Below, piece by piece: positions 1 through 11,175 of a stretch of DNA of 64,000 nucleotides (position 1 is the first letter of the stretch; each line of letters starts with the position of its first letter). The translations under genes and the position numbers were made by a program. This stretch comes from Hordeum vulgare subsp. vulgare (lineage: Eukaryota; Streptophyta; Magnoliopsida; Poales; Poaceae), in the NCBI RefSeq assembly GCF_904849725.1, contig NC_058522.1, positions 229,995,084 through 230,059,083 of the forward strand. Reading direction: 5' to 3'. Below the pieces are notes generated by a model. It was not told the origin of the DNA. It searched no databases and saw only the letters and a program-made list of their open reading frames with translations.

Positions 1-403
1 GGAAGGAAGACAAAAAAGGTGTGAAAGGCTCACATCAATGAGGACAATCATAGGCGAGAGAAAGCCAAATGATAGATATGATGTGAGGAGTAAGGATTGC
101 CATGCAACGGATGCAGATATGAGCTAAGGTAAGCTCTCCAATGCAACTAGTGGGGGTGCATCCAACTTGCTTGCTCATGAAGACCTAGAGCTCATTTGAG
201 GAGGCTCATCACTCGAATATACAAGCCAAGTTCTATAGTGTAAGGGTCACCACATAGTTATGCATGAATGATAATATCTATGGAGTACAAATATAACAAT
301 GGAGTACGAGTGTGGATCTTTCAACAGGAATAGTAGTGTTGCCCCTTCTCTCTTTTATTTTTATTTTTATTTTTCTGACCTCTGTGGCTCTTTCTATTTA
401 TCT

Positions 404-480
404 CTCATTTGTCCTCTTTGGGATCTTTTTCATTTGTCCTCTTTGGGATCTTTTAGTTTGTCCTCTTTGGGATATTTTCC
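404..480. repeat. Three-copy 24-25 bp tandem repeat
   Basis: The core tttgtcctctttgggat occurs three times in succession, separated by short T-rich linkers. It sits in the non-coding part of G1. No function is apparent. Confidence 0.7.
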
Positions 481-1727
481 TCACTTAAGGGCAACACTCT
501 ATATTTTACAAGAAATAAAAAGAAGATCTTCACACTTTATAAGAAGTACTCAACATAAATATAAATGAAAACTATCATGATGTATGCAAATGTATGCCTC
601 TGCGAGTGTAGCAGGATATGCAATAATACTAGTGCGTCATGTAGCAATAATAAGGGCAAAGCCCAACTAGCATGCGGCTCCTCGATCAAGCAAAAGCATG
701 TATGACATGAAGATCAAGTCATGAGATGGTGGATGTTGCATGGCAATGTATCTCGGGAAGGCTATGGAAATGCCTCAATAGGTAGATATGGTGGCTGTTT
801 TGAGGAAGGATATAATGAGGCTTCTGATGACAGAGCGTATCATGCCAAGGGTTTGGATGCACCGGCAAAGTATGCACCAACTCTCAAGATGAGAAAGGGC
901 AATGCACGATACCGGAGAGGCTAACAAAATATGGATGGTGGAAGTGCCAACAATCGAATAATCGCATTAGTTCGAAGAACTCATGCGCTTATTATCGGTA
1001 ACTCTCTATCTAGTCACGAGATTCACAAAGAGACAAGTACCCCAAGGAGGAGTGTTTGGGGGTTTGGTTATCCTTGCGCACCCTCAACCCATGATAACGT
1101 GAGGGTACTCTATATATTCCAACCCTTCCAGAGGTTAGTGATCCATCTAGTAGCTAGAGTTCTCAACTATTTTTTTAATTTTGAAAATACACACAAATTG
1201 CCAAAAATACGACACCTATCACTAATAGGCACAAGATCTTGACACCAAAAGTCCAAACATGACTCAAATCAATACCTCAAAACTATTGCAAGTTACTACT
1301 ATACTTAAATAGCAACCTCAATTACCTACTCATGCAAGACACACAACTTAGTGCAACAAGCCAACTCTCTAAACAAGATAAGCATGATAACTCAAGAGAG
1401 TTCCAAAAGCAACCTAAATAAAATCTCTTAAAAAGATAAAGCATGAAAACTAAGGTCTAAGCATGACAACAGCTATGAAAAGATAAAGAGCACACAAAAA
1501 GATAAGCATGAAAACCTATGTTGTGTTCTAAGGTGGAGTGGAGTGTGTTTCTCTCCCAAACAAAGAAGGATATGGTCCAACTTGTTATGAACAACAAGCA
1601 AAACTAAAACAAACTAAAAAAAGTAAAGAGCGGGACGCTCCAAGCATAGCACATAACATATGAAGTGATAAAAATATAGCATGGAGAAGGACGAACTGAT
1701 GATTGTTGATGGAGAAGGGGATGCACT

Positions 1728-1801
1728 GGGGCATCCCCAAGCTTATACTCTTGAGTATCCTTGAATATTTCTTGGGAGGGCATGGGGGCATCCCCAAGCT
1801 T
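1728..1801 (-). repeat. Duplicated PPT-like motif with a GGGG-CAT-CCCC foldback
   Basis: The 17-mer ggggcatccccaagctt occurs at 1728-1744 and 1785-1801. On the element's own strand it reads aagcttggggatgcccc. Its first half matches the polypurine tract aagcttggggg seen in elements A and B, and ggggcatcccc can fold on itself. It may be a duplicated or displaced priming tract; that is inference. Confidence 0.55.
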
Positions 1802-2396
1802 GAGCACTTTACACTCCTGGATCTTCTTTCATCAGCTTCCATCGCATACTTGAAAACTCCCTTGATACAAAACTAATCATAAGCTGATTAGAGTAGTTAG
1901 TGCCCATAATAAAATATATTTTTCTCTACTGGAAATAAAGATTTTCAGGAAGAGATACAGTTTATCAAGATTGCCAAAAGGTTTTTGCAAAGAAAAAGCA
2001 CCCTTAAGATTTGCAAAACAATGGAAACACAAAACAGGGCAGAATCTGGGAAAAATAGACCATCAGGTAGTAGATAATTTGTTTGGGGCAATTCGGCAAC
2101 TCAAATCAAAATACTCAGAACAGATGCCAGAAAGTAAATTATATAGATCATACTGTCAAAAAAATTCAGATCAAAAAGACGATCTGGTGATTTTTGGCTA
2201 TTTTTTCCGTCAAGCAGACAAAATATGTTTCTGGACAGCATGTCACAACTTTTGAACTTTCTTACAATCGGAGGCTAACACTTGGCACAAAGCTTGAAAA
2301 TAAAGTTACAATGATGTTGCTACAGTAGTACAAACATCAAGACCACTAAAACTGAAAGTAAAAACAAATTGGGTTGCTCCCAACAAGCGCTTTCTT

Positions 2397-3014
2397 TTAT
2401 GCCTTTGAGCTAGGCATGATGCAAAAAAGATCAAGTATTATCAACTCGAAAAAAATAACTTGCCCGAGTAACGGACTCATAAGGTAACTTAATCTTCTTT
2501 CTACGGAAGTGTTCCATTCCCTTTTAAGGGTAAATTGGAATCTAATGTTCCCTTCTTTCATGTCAATGATAGCACCAACGGTGCGGAGAAAAGGACGTCC
2601 GAAAATAATTGGACATGAGGGATCACACTCAATGTCCATAACAAGAAAATCAACGGGAACATAATTATCATTGACAACAATAATAACATCATAAATCCTC
2701 CCAAAAGGTTTCTTTATGGAAGAGTCAACAAGACGAACACCAAAATAACATTTATCAAAAGGTTTCAAATCAAGCATATCATACATTCTTTTGGGCATAA
2801 CGGAGGCACTAGCTCCAACATCACATAAAGCAAAGCAAGAGAAATTATTGAATTTAATCTTGACTATAGGATCCCAACCATCTTCTAATTTTCTAGGAAT
2901 AGAAGTCTCTAGCTTGAGCTTCTCCTCCCTAGCTTTGATAAGAGCATTGGTAATATGCTCGGTGAAGGCAATATTGAGTGTACTAGTGTGGGGGTATTTA
3001 GCCATTCTTTGCAA
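2397..3014 (-). pseudogene. Retropepsin-like protease of G1
   Basis: This is the aspartic protease domain of a Gypsy-type polyprotein, which cleaves Gag and Pol inside the virus-like particle. The frame has an active-site motif CDVGASASVMP at about residues 64-74 (D-V-G-A in place of the usual D-S/T-G-A) and the C-terminal flap and core motif IIFGRPFLRTVGAIID near residue 140. It joins the upstream gag frame (ending near 3020) only through a one-base frameshift, so the gag-protease fusion is broken. No reverse transcriptase follows. The family is clear; activity is unlikely given the frame break and the surrounding stops. Confidence 0.8.
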
Positions 3015-3019
3015 AAAAT

Positions 3020-4522
3020 GATAACTTTAGAAAGACTACAATGATCAAAATCAAGATTACTACCATTAATTAAAGTGGTGGTGATGTCATCTAAGCTCAT
3101 TCTTTTGGTAGTCTATAAGTTCGAAGGACCTTCTTGTCCCAAAGTTGAGGTATTAGCATCACCATTAATAGGTCCACTGGGACTAGGGATGTGATGGGTG
3201 CTAACAGTTTTGAGATCCTCAACAACTTGTATAGTAGCAAGGGTAGTGTGTGTAGGAAGGTTCTTAATCATATCTTCCTCTTCTTGAGATACCACCACTT
3301 CGGGTTTGGCAGCCATTTGATTTATAAAAGTGGCCTATGTGTGAGACATATTGGAAGCTTGGGTCTCCGTGGTGGTGAGTCTAGTCTGGAGATTGGAAAT
3401 CTCAGTATTCAGGCTCTCAAGTGGTCTTCCAATGTTTTGCAAAATAGAAGAATGCTCATCTAATTGTCTAGAGAAGGCCTTGTTTTGTTCATATCGGGTG
3501 TGCATATAATTATTTGTAGCCTTCTCTATCTAAAAAAGTTTTTCATAACTAGGCATTCTTCTATCATTAGGAGTGTAACTATAGGTGTTGATGTTCCCAT
3601 AGTTGTTGGATGGGAACGGTCTAGGATTGCTACCAAAATTACTCCTATAAGCATTATTACTAAAGTTGTTCCTAGAGATAAAATTAACATAAACTTGCTC
3701 TCTTTCTTGAGCAACCAAAGAATTCAAAGGAACATCATGAGGATAAATAGGAGCTTGCTTAGTAAGTAAAGACATGATCATGTCAACCTTATCATCAAGG
3801 GAGGAGATCTCCTCAACAGAGTTTACCTTCCTACCTGTTGGAGCTCTCTCGGTGTGCCATTGAGAATAATTTGTCACCATCTTGTCCAATAGCTTCATGG
3901 CAGCACCAAGTGTAGTTCACATAAAGGTTTCTCCCGCGGTCGAGTCCAACAAATTCCGCGAGGTAAAGTTCAATCCTGCATAAGAAGTCTGGATAACCAT
4001 TCAAGTAGTCAAACCATGTGTAGGGCAATTCTTAATAAGAGATTTCATACGTTCCCAAGCTTGGGCAACATGTTCATTATCCAGCTGCCTAAAATTCATA
4101 ATGTTACTTCTAAACTGGATAATCTTAGCCGGCGGGTAATACTTCCCAATAAAAGCATCCTTGCACTTATCCTAAGAATCTATGCTATTCCTAGGCAGAG
4201 ATTGAAGCCACACTTTAGCTCCTCCTCTCAAGGAGAAAGGAAAAAGCTTAAGTTTAACAACATCACCATCTACTTCTTTGTACTTTTGCATATCACAAAG
4301 CTCAACAAAATTATTCAAGTGCAAAGGAGTAGCATCTCTAGCACCGGAGAATTGATCTTTCATAACAAGGTTCAGTAAAGCAGGTTTAATCTCATAGGAA
4401 GTCGCCTCAGTGGTGGGAGCAACAATAGGAGTGCACATAAAGTCATTGTTGTGGTGACTAGTGAAGTCACACAAATTGGTATTCTCAGTGGAACCCATAG
4501 CAGTAGCAACAAGCAAGAACAA
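3020..4522 (-). pseudogene. gag of G1, with multiple in-frame stops
   Basis: This frame encodes the capsid-forming Gag protein of a Gypsy element. A single minus-strand frame runs from 4522 to about 3020. The segment LKLFPFSLRGGAKVWLQSL (about residues 90-110) matches the retrotransposon gag core, and similar segments occur in the gags of elements A and B. Stops interrupt it at 4172-4174 (TAG where S-W-D is expected), 3917-3919 (TGA), 3530-3532 (TAG), one near 3340 (TAG), and 3113-3115. A frameshift near 3020 separates it from the protease. An N/Y/R-rich low-complexity stretch (about 3590-3720) precedes the C-terminal part. It is clearly a decayed gene. Confidence 0.8.
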
Positions 4523-4644
4523 AGCAACTATTTTTTATGGTTTTTAGTATAAGACTCTAAAGCAAAAACTAGAAAGAAAACTAACAATACTAAAAAGCAA
4601 AGGTAAAATATAGTGTGCAACTCCCCTATCTCGAAGACTAGAGT

Positions 4645-4661
4645 CCCCGGCATCGACGCTA
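4645..4661 (-). other. Degenerate tRNA-Asp-type primer-binding site of G1
   Basis: On the minus strand the sequence reads TAGCGTCGATGCCGGGG. It differs at a few bases from TGGCGCCGTTGCCGGGG, the complement of the plant tRNA-Asp 3' end used by Athila-type elements. It lies just inside the LTR, between the LTR and gag. Confidence 0.65.
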
Positions 4662-4671
4662 GAAATTTGCT

Positions 4672-6311
4672 TGATGATGAGTTGATGGAACTATACTCCT
4701 CGCCCTCGTTGGTTACACCAAGTGGAAGGTTGAGATGTAGTGAGCAGCAGATTTCCCTTACATGGGGACTGTAAGGTTTATCGAACCAGGAGTACTCCAA
4801 GGATCAACAAGTAGGTGTCTGTTGCTCTGGCGCTAGCAGAAGACGTGGACCTTCACACACAACAAATAACTTTGCTCCCAACGAGTTCAGAGAGGTTTTC
4901 AATCTCTCCGGCCTTGTCGTTTGCAAAGGATCAAACACAAGCGGGAATAGCGATGGTGATTGCAACAAAAAAGGAAATAAAAGAAGTAAATGGTGGAGGT
5001 GTAAACAATGGTGGAAATATGGACCAGAGTCCCATGATGTTCACTAGTGATGTCTCTCTCCCAAAAGACGATAAAAAACTATGTTGGGTAAAAAAATTAC
5101 ACCTGGGCAATTGACAGAATTATAAACGCACCGCAATGCTAATCATGCTACAAGAAAGTTAGAGGCTCATAAGTATGGGTAGTATGCCAAGACAAGTAGA
5201 CCGTTTATCCATCAACATCTACTCACTAATCATCCACCTTGAGATATCTATCCAGAACATCTCGCTGGTATTAAGTTGCGAGCCCCACCCAAAGTGTAAA
5301 CTCAAAGCAACGGACAACTGCATTAACAAACTTTGCGTAAGGTAAACAATCCTTGCAACTGTGGTTACAAGCACCGTTGTTTTCTCCCTGGTCGCAATAG
5401 CACATCCCCTAGTATCATGTTTCTGTCACTCAAGCTAGACATGAGGGGGCATGAACCCACAATCATGCATAATGCTCCCTCTTGGAGTTACAATCTACTA
5501 CTTGTTCAAAGCAATATAAAGCAATGGAGAACATGCATGAATTACTCAAGAAAAAAATATATAAAAGGAGAACCAAATATATAACTCGTCATAGTTTAAA
5601 CATAATCTCATAATCCGTCGGATCCGAGCAAACTCAGCATAGCAACAACAGGTAAATTACATAGATGCCTTGATCATGTAGGGCAGCTCACAAGGGCTAA
5701 GCATTGAAGAACAAGATTGGAGAGAAGACATCACATAGCTACTGGTCATGGACCCATGGTCCAAGAAGGACTACTCACGGCACGTCCAGGAAACGTCCAT
5801 GATGGTGGAGAAGCTCCCGGAGGTCAATCCTCCTCCGACAGGGTGTCGGGAAGAGGTCTCCTGGCGCTCCCAATCTCAGAAGCGCTACGGCGGCGGAGCG
5901 GTGGTGAAATTCGCGATGCAGGATATGTCCTTAGGGTTTTCACTTCGGAAAGTAAATATAGGCCAAAGGAGGGCGCCAGGGGGTGGCCCGCTACCGCGCC
6001 AGGAGGGGGCCTGCGCTAGGTGGCCGCCTGGGCGAGGCCTGGCTCCCCTCTGGCCCACCTTGGTGCTTTGTGAAGCTTCCGTTACGCTGATTTTTATATA
6101 TTTTTCTTGGAATTTTTTGGGCTCTGGAAATTGGGATAAAGTCCGTGCAATTAAATGACATTAGCAGAAAGAAACTGACACTAGGTGCACTGAGTTAGTA
6201 GGCTGGTCCAAATATGTGTAAAAAAGTATGAAAGTGTAGCAAAACACATAACAATGTCACCCAAAAGAGCATGGAACAAACATAAATTATAGATACGTTT
6301 GTGACGTATCA
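4672..6311 (-). repeat. 5' LTR of G1
   Basis: The outer boundary is firm: ...gacgtatca at 6311 is the complement of the LTR start TGATACGTC, and C1 LTR sequence resumes at 6312. The inner boundary is inferred from the primer site; candidate TG starts are at 4672, 4675 and 4683. The length of about 1.64 kb suits this group. Open frames within it (for example 5717-6158) are chance GC-rich frames. Confidence 0.7.
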
Positions 6312-7706
6312 ATTGTGCAACTCCCGGATACCGTAGGAATGCTTTGGGTGTATCAAACGTCACAACGTAACTGGGTGACTATAAAGGTGCACTACATGTA
6401 TCTCCGGAAGTGTTTGTTGGGTTGGTACGAATGGAGACTGCGATTTGTCACTCCGTGTGACGGAGACGTATCTCTGGGCCCACTCGGTAATACATCATCA
6501 TATTGAGCTCAATGTGACAAAGGAGTTAGTCACGAGATCATGTGTTACGGAACGAGTAAAGAGACTTGCCAGTAACGAGATTGAACAAGGTATAGGGATA
6601 CCGACGATCGAATCTCGGGCAAGTAATATACCGATGGACAAAGGGAATTGTATACGGGATTAATTGAATCCCTATATCGTGGTTCATACAATGAGATCAT
6701 CGTGGAAAATGCGGGAGACAATATGGCTATCCAGATCCCGCTATTTGTTATTGGCCGGAGAGGTGTCTCGGTCATGTCTGCATGGTTCCCGAACCCGTGG
6801 GGTCTACACACTTAAGGTTCAGTGATGCTAGAGTTGTAATGGGAATTGTATGTGGTTACCGAAAGTTGTTGAGAGTCCCGGATGAGATCCCCGGCATCAC
6901 GATGAGTTCCGGAATGGTCCGTAGGTAAAGATTTGTATATGGTAAGTCCTATTTTGGCCACTAGAAAATGTTCGGGATTTTCCGGTATTGTAGCGGGAAG
7001 GTTCTAGAAGGTTCCGGAGTGGGGCCCACCTGCATGGGGGGACCCACATGAACGTGGTAGTGGGGGCAAGGGCCAACACCCCTGGCCAAGGTGCACCGAG
7101 ATCCCCCCTTAGAAGGAATAATATCATACCCCGAAGGGATAAGATCAAGATCCCTAAAAAAGTGGATAACAATCGGTGGGGAAGGGAAAGGATGTGATTT
7201 TTTTCCTCCCACCTTTGCCAACGCCCCAATGGACTTGGAGGGCAAGAAACCAGCCCCATCCACCCCTATATATAGTGGGGAGGCGCATGGGAGCTTTACC
7301 CTTGCCCCTGGTGCAGCCCTCCCCCTCCTACACCTCCTTTTCCTCCGTAGTGCTTAGCGAAGCCCTGTCGGAGAACCACGAGTTTCACAGTCACCACGCA
7401 GTCGTGCTGCCGGAGCTCTCCCTCAACTTCTCCCCCTCCCCTTGCTGGATCAATAAGGAGGAGACGTCCCTAGACTGTACGTGTGTTGAACGCAGAGGCG
7501 CCGTTCGTTCGGCGCTTGGATCGGATCTTCCGCGATTTGTATCGCCGCGAGTACGACTCCATCAACCGCGTTCTTTGTAACGCTTCCGCTTAGCGATCTT
7601 CAAGGGTATGAAGATGCACTCTCTCTCTCTCTCGTCGCTAGCATCTCCTAGATTGATCTTGGTGACACGTAGGATTATTTTTTAATTATTACTATGTTCT
7701 CCAATA
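6312..7706 (+). repeat. Partial 5' LTR of C1
   Basis: It aligns base by base with 13127-14515 of the 3' LTR, from attgtgcaactc to the end ccaata (ccaaca in the other copy). The first roughly 345 bp of the LTR are missing here because G1 is inserted between. Confidence 0.9.
7267..7274 (+). promoter_or_regulatory. TATA box of the C1 5' LTR promoter
   Basis: TATATATA lies in a GC-rich context (cacccc...gtggggag), at the position where BARE-like LTRs start transcription. The same box recurs in the 3' LTR. Confidence 0.6.
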
Positions 7707-7707
7707 G

Positions 7708-7725
7708 TGGCATCATGAGCTAGGT
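7708..7725 (+). other. Primer-binding site of C1 (tRNA-iMet type)
   Basis: tggcatcatgagctaggt directly follows the LTR end. It is a mutated form of TGGTATCAGAGC, the complement of initiator methionine tRNA, which is intact in C2. Confidence 0.7.
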
Positions 7726-8985
7726 CTATGCGTAGATTCTATGCACGAGTAGAACACAAGTAAGTTGTGGGCGATGATTTGGTCAATTTGCTTACCGTTA
7801 GTAGTCATGTATTGATTCGGCAGCATTGTGGGATGAAGCGGCCCAGACTGACTTTACAAGTATGCTTACATAAGACTGGTTCCACCGTCTGACATGCACT
7901 TGTTGCATAATGTGGCTAGCGGGTGTTTGTCTCTCCCACTTTAGTCGGATCGGATTCGATGAAGAGGGTCCTTATGAAGGGTAAAAAGCAATTGGCATAT
8001 CACCGTTGGGGCTGTAACGTAGGTGAGAAACGTTCTTGCTAGAAACCCATAGCAGCCACGTAACACTTGCAACAACAATTAGAGGACGTCTAACTTGTTT
8101 TTGAAGGGTATGCTATGTGATGTGATATGGCCAAAAGGATGTGATGAAATATATTTGATGTATGAGATTGATCATGTTCTTGTAATAGGAATCACGACTT
8201 GCATATCGATGAGTATGACAATCGACAGGAGCCATAGGAGTTGTCTTAATTTATTGTATGACCCGCGTGTCAACCAAAAACGCCATATAATTACTTTACT
8301 TTATTGCTAACCGTTAGCCATAGTAGTAGAAGTAATAGTTGGTGAGACAACTTCATGAAGACACGATGATGGAGATCATAATGATGGAGATCATGGTGTC
8401 GCGTCGGTGACGATGGTGATCATGTCGCGCCCCGAAGATGGAGATCAAAGGCGCAAGATGATATTGGGCATATCATGTCACTTTATGATTTGCATGTGAT
8501 GTTTATCATGTTTTTACATCTTATTTTCTTAGAATGACGGTAGTAAGTAAGATGACCCCTCACTAAAATTTCAAGAAACGTGTTCCCCCCTAAGTGTGCA
8601 CCGTTGCGAAGGATCGTTGTTTCGAAGCACCACGTGATGATCAGGTGTGATAGATTCTAACGTTCGCATACAACGGGTGTAAGCCAGATTTACACACGCG
8701 AAACACTTGGGTTGACTTGACGAGCCTAGCATGTACAGACATGGCCTCGGAACACAAGAGACCGAAAGGTCGAGCATGAATCATATAGTTGATATGATCA
8801 ACATGGAGATGTTCACCATTGAAGCTAAACTCAACTCACGCGATGATCAGACTTGAGTTAGTCCATATGGATCATGTATCACTCGAATGACTAGAGCGAT
8901 GTCAACTTCAGTGGGAGTTCTTAAGTAATATGATTAATTGAACTCATTATCATGAACATAGTCAAAAGATCTTTGCAAATTATGT
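7726..8985 (+). other. Untranslated leader of C1
   Basis: A long non-coding leader between primer site and gag, as in BARE/Angela elements. It aligns with the leaders of C2 (19960-21196) and C3 (54949-55568). No gene is visible. Confidence 0.7.
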
Positions 8986-9780
8986 TGTAGCTTGCGCTAT
9001 AGCTCTACTATTTTTATATGTTCCTGGAGAAAAACTTAGCTGACATATGATAGTAGCAATTATGTGGACTAGATCCGTAAACTGAGGATTGTCCTCATTG
9101 CTGCATAGAAGGCTTATGTCCTTAAAGCACCACTCGGTGTGCTGAACCCTGAACGTCGTCTGTGGATGTTGCAAACACCTAACATACACATTTTTGATGA
9201 CCACGTGATAGTTCAGTATGTAATGCTTAACAGCTTAGAATTGAGGCACCGAAGACGTTTTGAACATCACAGAACATATGAGATGTTCCAAGAGCTGAAA
9301 TTGGGATTTCAGGCTCGTGCCCACGTTAAGAGGTATGAGACTTGTGACAAGATTCTTTGCCTGTGAAGTAAGGGAGAAAAGCTCAATCGTTGAGCATGTG
9401 CTCAGATTGTCTGAGTGCTACAATCGCTTGAATAGAGTGGGAGTCAATCTTCCAAATGAGATAGCGATGTTTCTCCAAAGTCACTGCCACCAAGCTACCA
9501 GAGCTTCGTGATGAACTATAACATATCAAGGGTAGATATGATGATCCTTGAGCTATTCACGATGTTTGACACCGCAAAAGTAGAAATCAAAAGGAGCATC
9601 AATTGTTGATGGTTAGTAAAACCACTAGTTTCAAGAAGGGCAAGGGCATGAAGGGATACTTCATAAAACAACAAACTAGTTGCTCCTCTAGTGAAGAGAC
9701 CCAAGGTTGAACCCAAACCCAAGACTAAGTGCTTCTGTAATGAGGGGAACAGTCACTGATGAGGAACTATCCTAGATACT
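8986..9780 (+). pseudogene. gag pseudogene of C1
   Basis: It is homologous to the N-terminal part of the C2 polyprotein. The readable segment around 9200-9365 has the matching series VQYVML...RRRFEHH...EMFQELKLGFQ...ERYET-like, followed by a frame change. The start codon equivalent is lost (gtagcttgcgc where C2 has atggctcacgc). The zinc-knuckle region near 9730-9765 keeps the first cysteine and a histidine but contains stops and has lost its last cysteine. It cannot give a functional Gag. Confidence 0.8.
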
Positions 9781-11175
9781 TGGTAGATGAGAAGGCTCGC
9801 AAAGTCGACAAAAAGGTATATTGGATATACATGATATTGATGTGTACTTTGCTAGTACTCCTAGTAGCACCAGCATATTAGATACTGGTTCAATTGATAA
9901 GTGTTAGTAACTCGAAACAAAAGCTACGGAATAAACGGAGATTGACTAAATGCGAGATGACGATATGTGTTGGAAGTGTTTCCAAGGCTAATGTGATCAA
10001 ACATCACACGCTCCCTCTACCATCAGGATTAGTGTTAAACCTATATAATATTTATTTGGTGTTGGCATTGAGAATAGACATGATTAGATTGTGTTTATCG
10101 CAATACGGTTGTTCATTTAAAGAGAATAATGGTTACCCTGTTTATTGAATCTCGATTATAGTGATACACATGTTCATAATATTGATGCCAAAAGATATAA
10201 AGTAGTAATGATAGTACCACTTACTTGTGGCACTACCACTTGAGTCATATTGGTATAAAACGCATGAAGAAGCTCCATGCTGATGGATCTTTGGACTCGC
10301 TCGTTTTTGAAAAGTTTGAGACATGTGAACCATGTCTATTGGTATAAACGCATGAAGAAACTCCATGCAGATGGATCGTTTGGACTCACTTAATTTTGAA
10401 TCACTTGAGACATGCAAAATCATACCGCATGGGCAAGATGACTGAAGGCCTCATTTTCCACTGAGATGGAACAAGAAAGTAACTTGTTGGAAGTAATACA
10501 TTTTGATGTGTGCAGTCCAATGATTGATGAGGCACGCAGTGGATATCGTTATGTTCTTATTTTCACAGATGATTTGAGTAGATACTAGTATATTTACTTG
10601 ATGAAACACAAGTCTGAATTATTGAAAGGTTCAAGTAATTTATGAGTGAAGTTGATGGTCGTTGTGACAAGAGGATAAAATGTCTATTATATGATCATAG
10701 AGATGAATATCTGAGTTGCGAGTTTGGCACACAATTAAGACATTGTGGAAATTGTTTCACAACTAATACCACCTGGAACACCATAGTCTGATGGTGTGTC
10801 CGTATGTCATAGTCGTGCCCTATTAGATATGGTGCAAACTATGATGTCTCTTATCAAATTACCACTATCGTTTTGGGTTTAGGCATTGGAGACAACAACA
10901 TTCAGTTTAAATAGGGCACCACGCAATTCCGTTGAGATGACACCGTATGAACTATGGTTTGGAGAAACGTAAGCTGTCATTTCTTAAAAGTTTGGGGCTG
11001 TGATGCTTATGTAAAAAGGTTTTAGCCTGATAAGCTCGAACCCAAAGCGGATAAATGCATCTTCATAGGATACCCAAAATAGTTGGGTATACCTCCTATC
11101 TCAGATCCGGAAGCAAAGTGTTTGTTTCTAGAAATGGGTCCTTTCTCGAGGAAAAGTTTCTCTCGAAAGAATTGA
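9781..11175 (+). pseudogene. Protease-integrase pseudogene of C1
   Basis: The protease active-site codons for D-T-G-S are at 9881-9892, followed directly by frame-breaking changes. The integrase zinc-finger region near 10225-10440 carries an 89-bp duplication: the segment starting attggtataaaacgcatg at 10249 recurs at 10338. The integrase core is recognisable by the equivalents of D-V-C-G-P (about 10503) and the terminal P-G-T-P motif (about 10765), but with repeated frameshifts and stops. It is non-functional. Confidence 0.75.

Larger units (their letters stand above)
1..2396 (-). other. Non-coding 3' region of G1
   Basis: About 2.4 kb of AT-rich sequence downstream of the G1 protease on the minus strand. 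No reverse transcriptase, RNase H or integrase motif is visible in either strand. It contains a T-rich stretch (about 353-376), a threefold 24-25 bp repeat (404-480) and a doubled ggggcatccccaagctt motif (1728-1744 and 1785-1801). Short open frames here have no family resemblance. Confidence 0.6.
1..6311 (-). mobile_element. G1: Athila-like non-autonomous Gypsy LTR retrotransposon (3' end beyond the left edge)
   Basis: Seen: reading the minus strand from 6311, there is an LTR opening TGATACGTCACAAACG, a degenerate primer-binding site (4645-4661), a gag frame (4522-3113) and a protease (3014-2397), then about 2.4 kb without recognisable coding capacity. The plus-strand end gacgtatca abuts a Copia LTR at 6312. 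The intact Copia LTR copy near 13127 shows the uninterrupted sequence, so G1 inserted into the 5' LTR of C1; attgt (6312-6316) would be the right target-site duplication. The other LTR lies left of the window. In an autonomous Gypsy element reverse transcriptase follows protease directly. None is seen in 1-2396, so I infer a non-autonomous element of the Athila/Sabrina/WHAM type. Confidence 0.85.

Noticed and set aside
5717..6158. GC-rich open frames near 5.7-6.2 kb, and similar ones at 7091-7580, 13877-14407, 19129-19683, 26239-26799 and 54323-54742
   Set aside because: They lie within LTRs around promoter and leader sequence and encode nothing recognisable.
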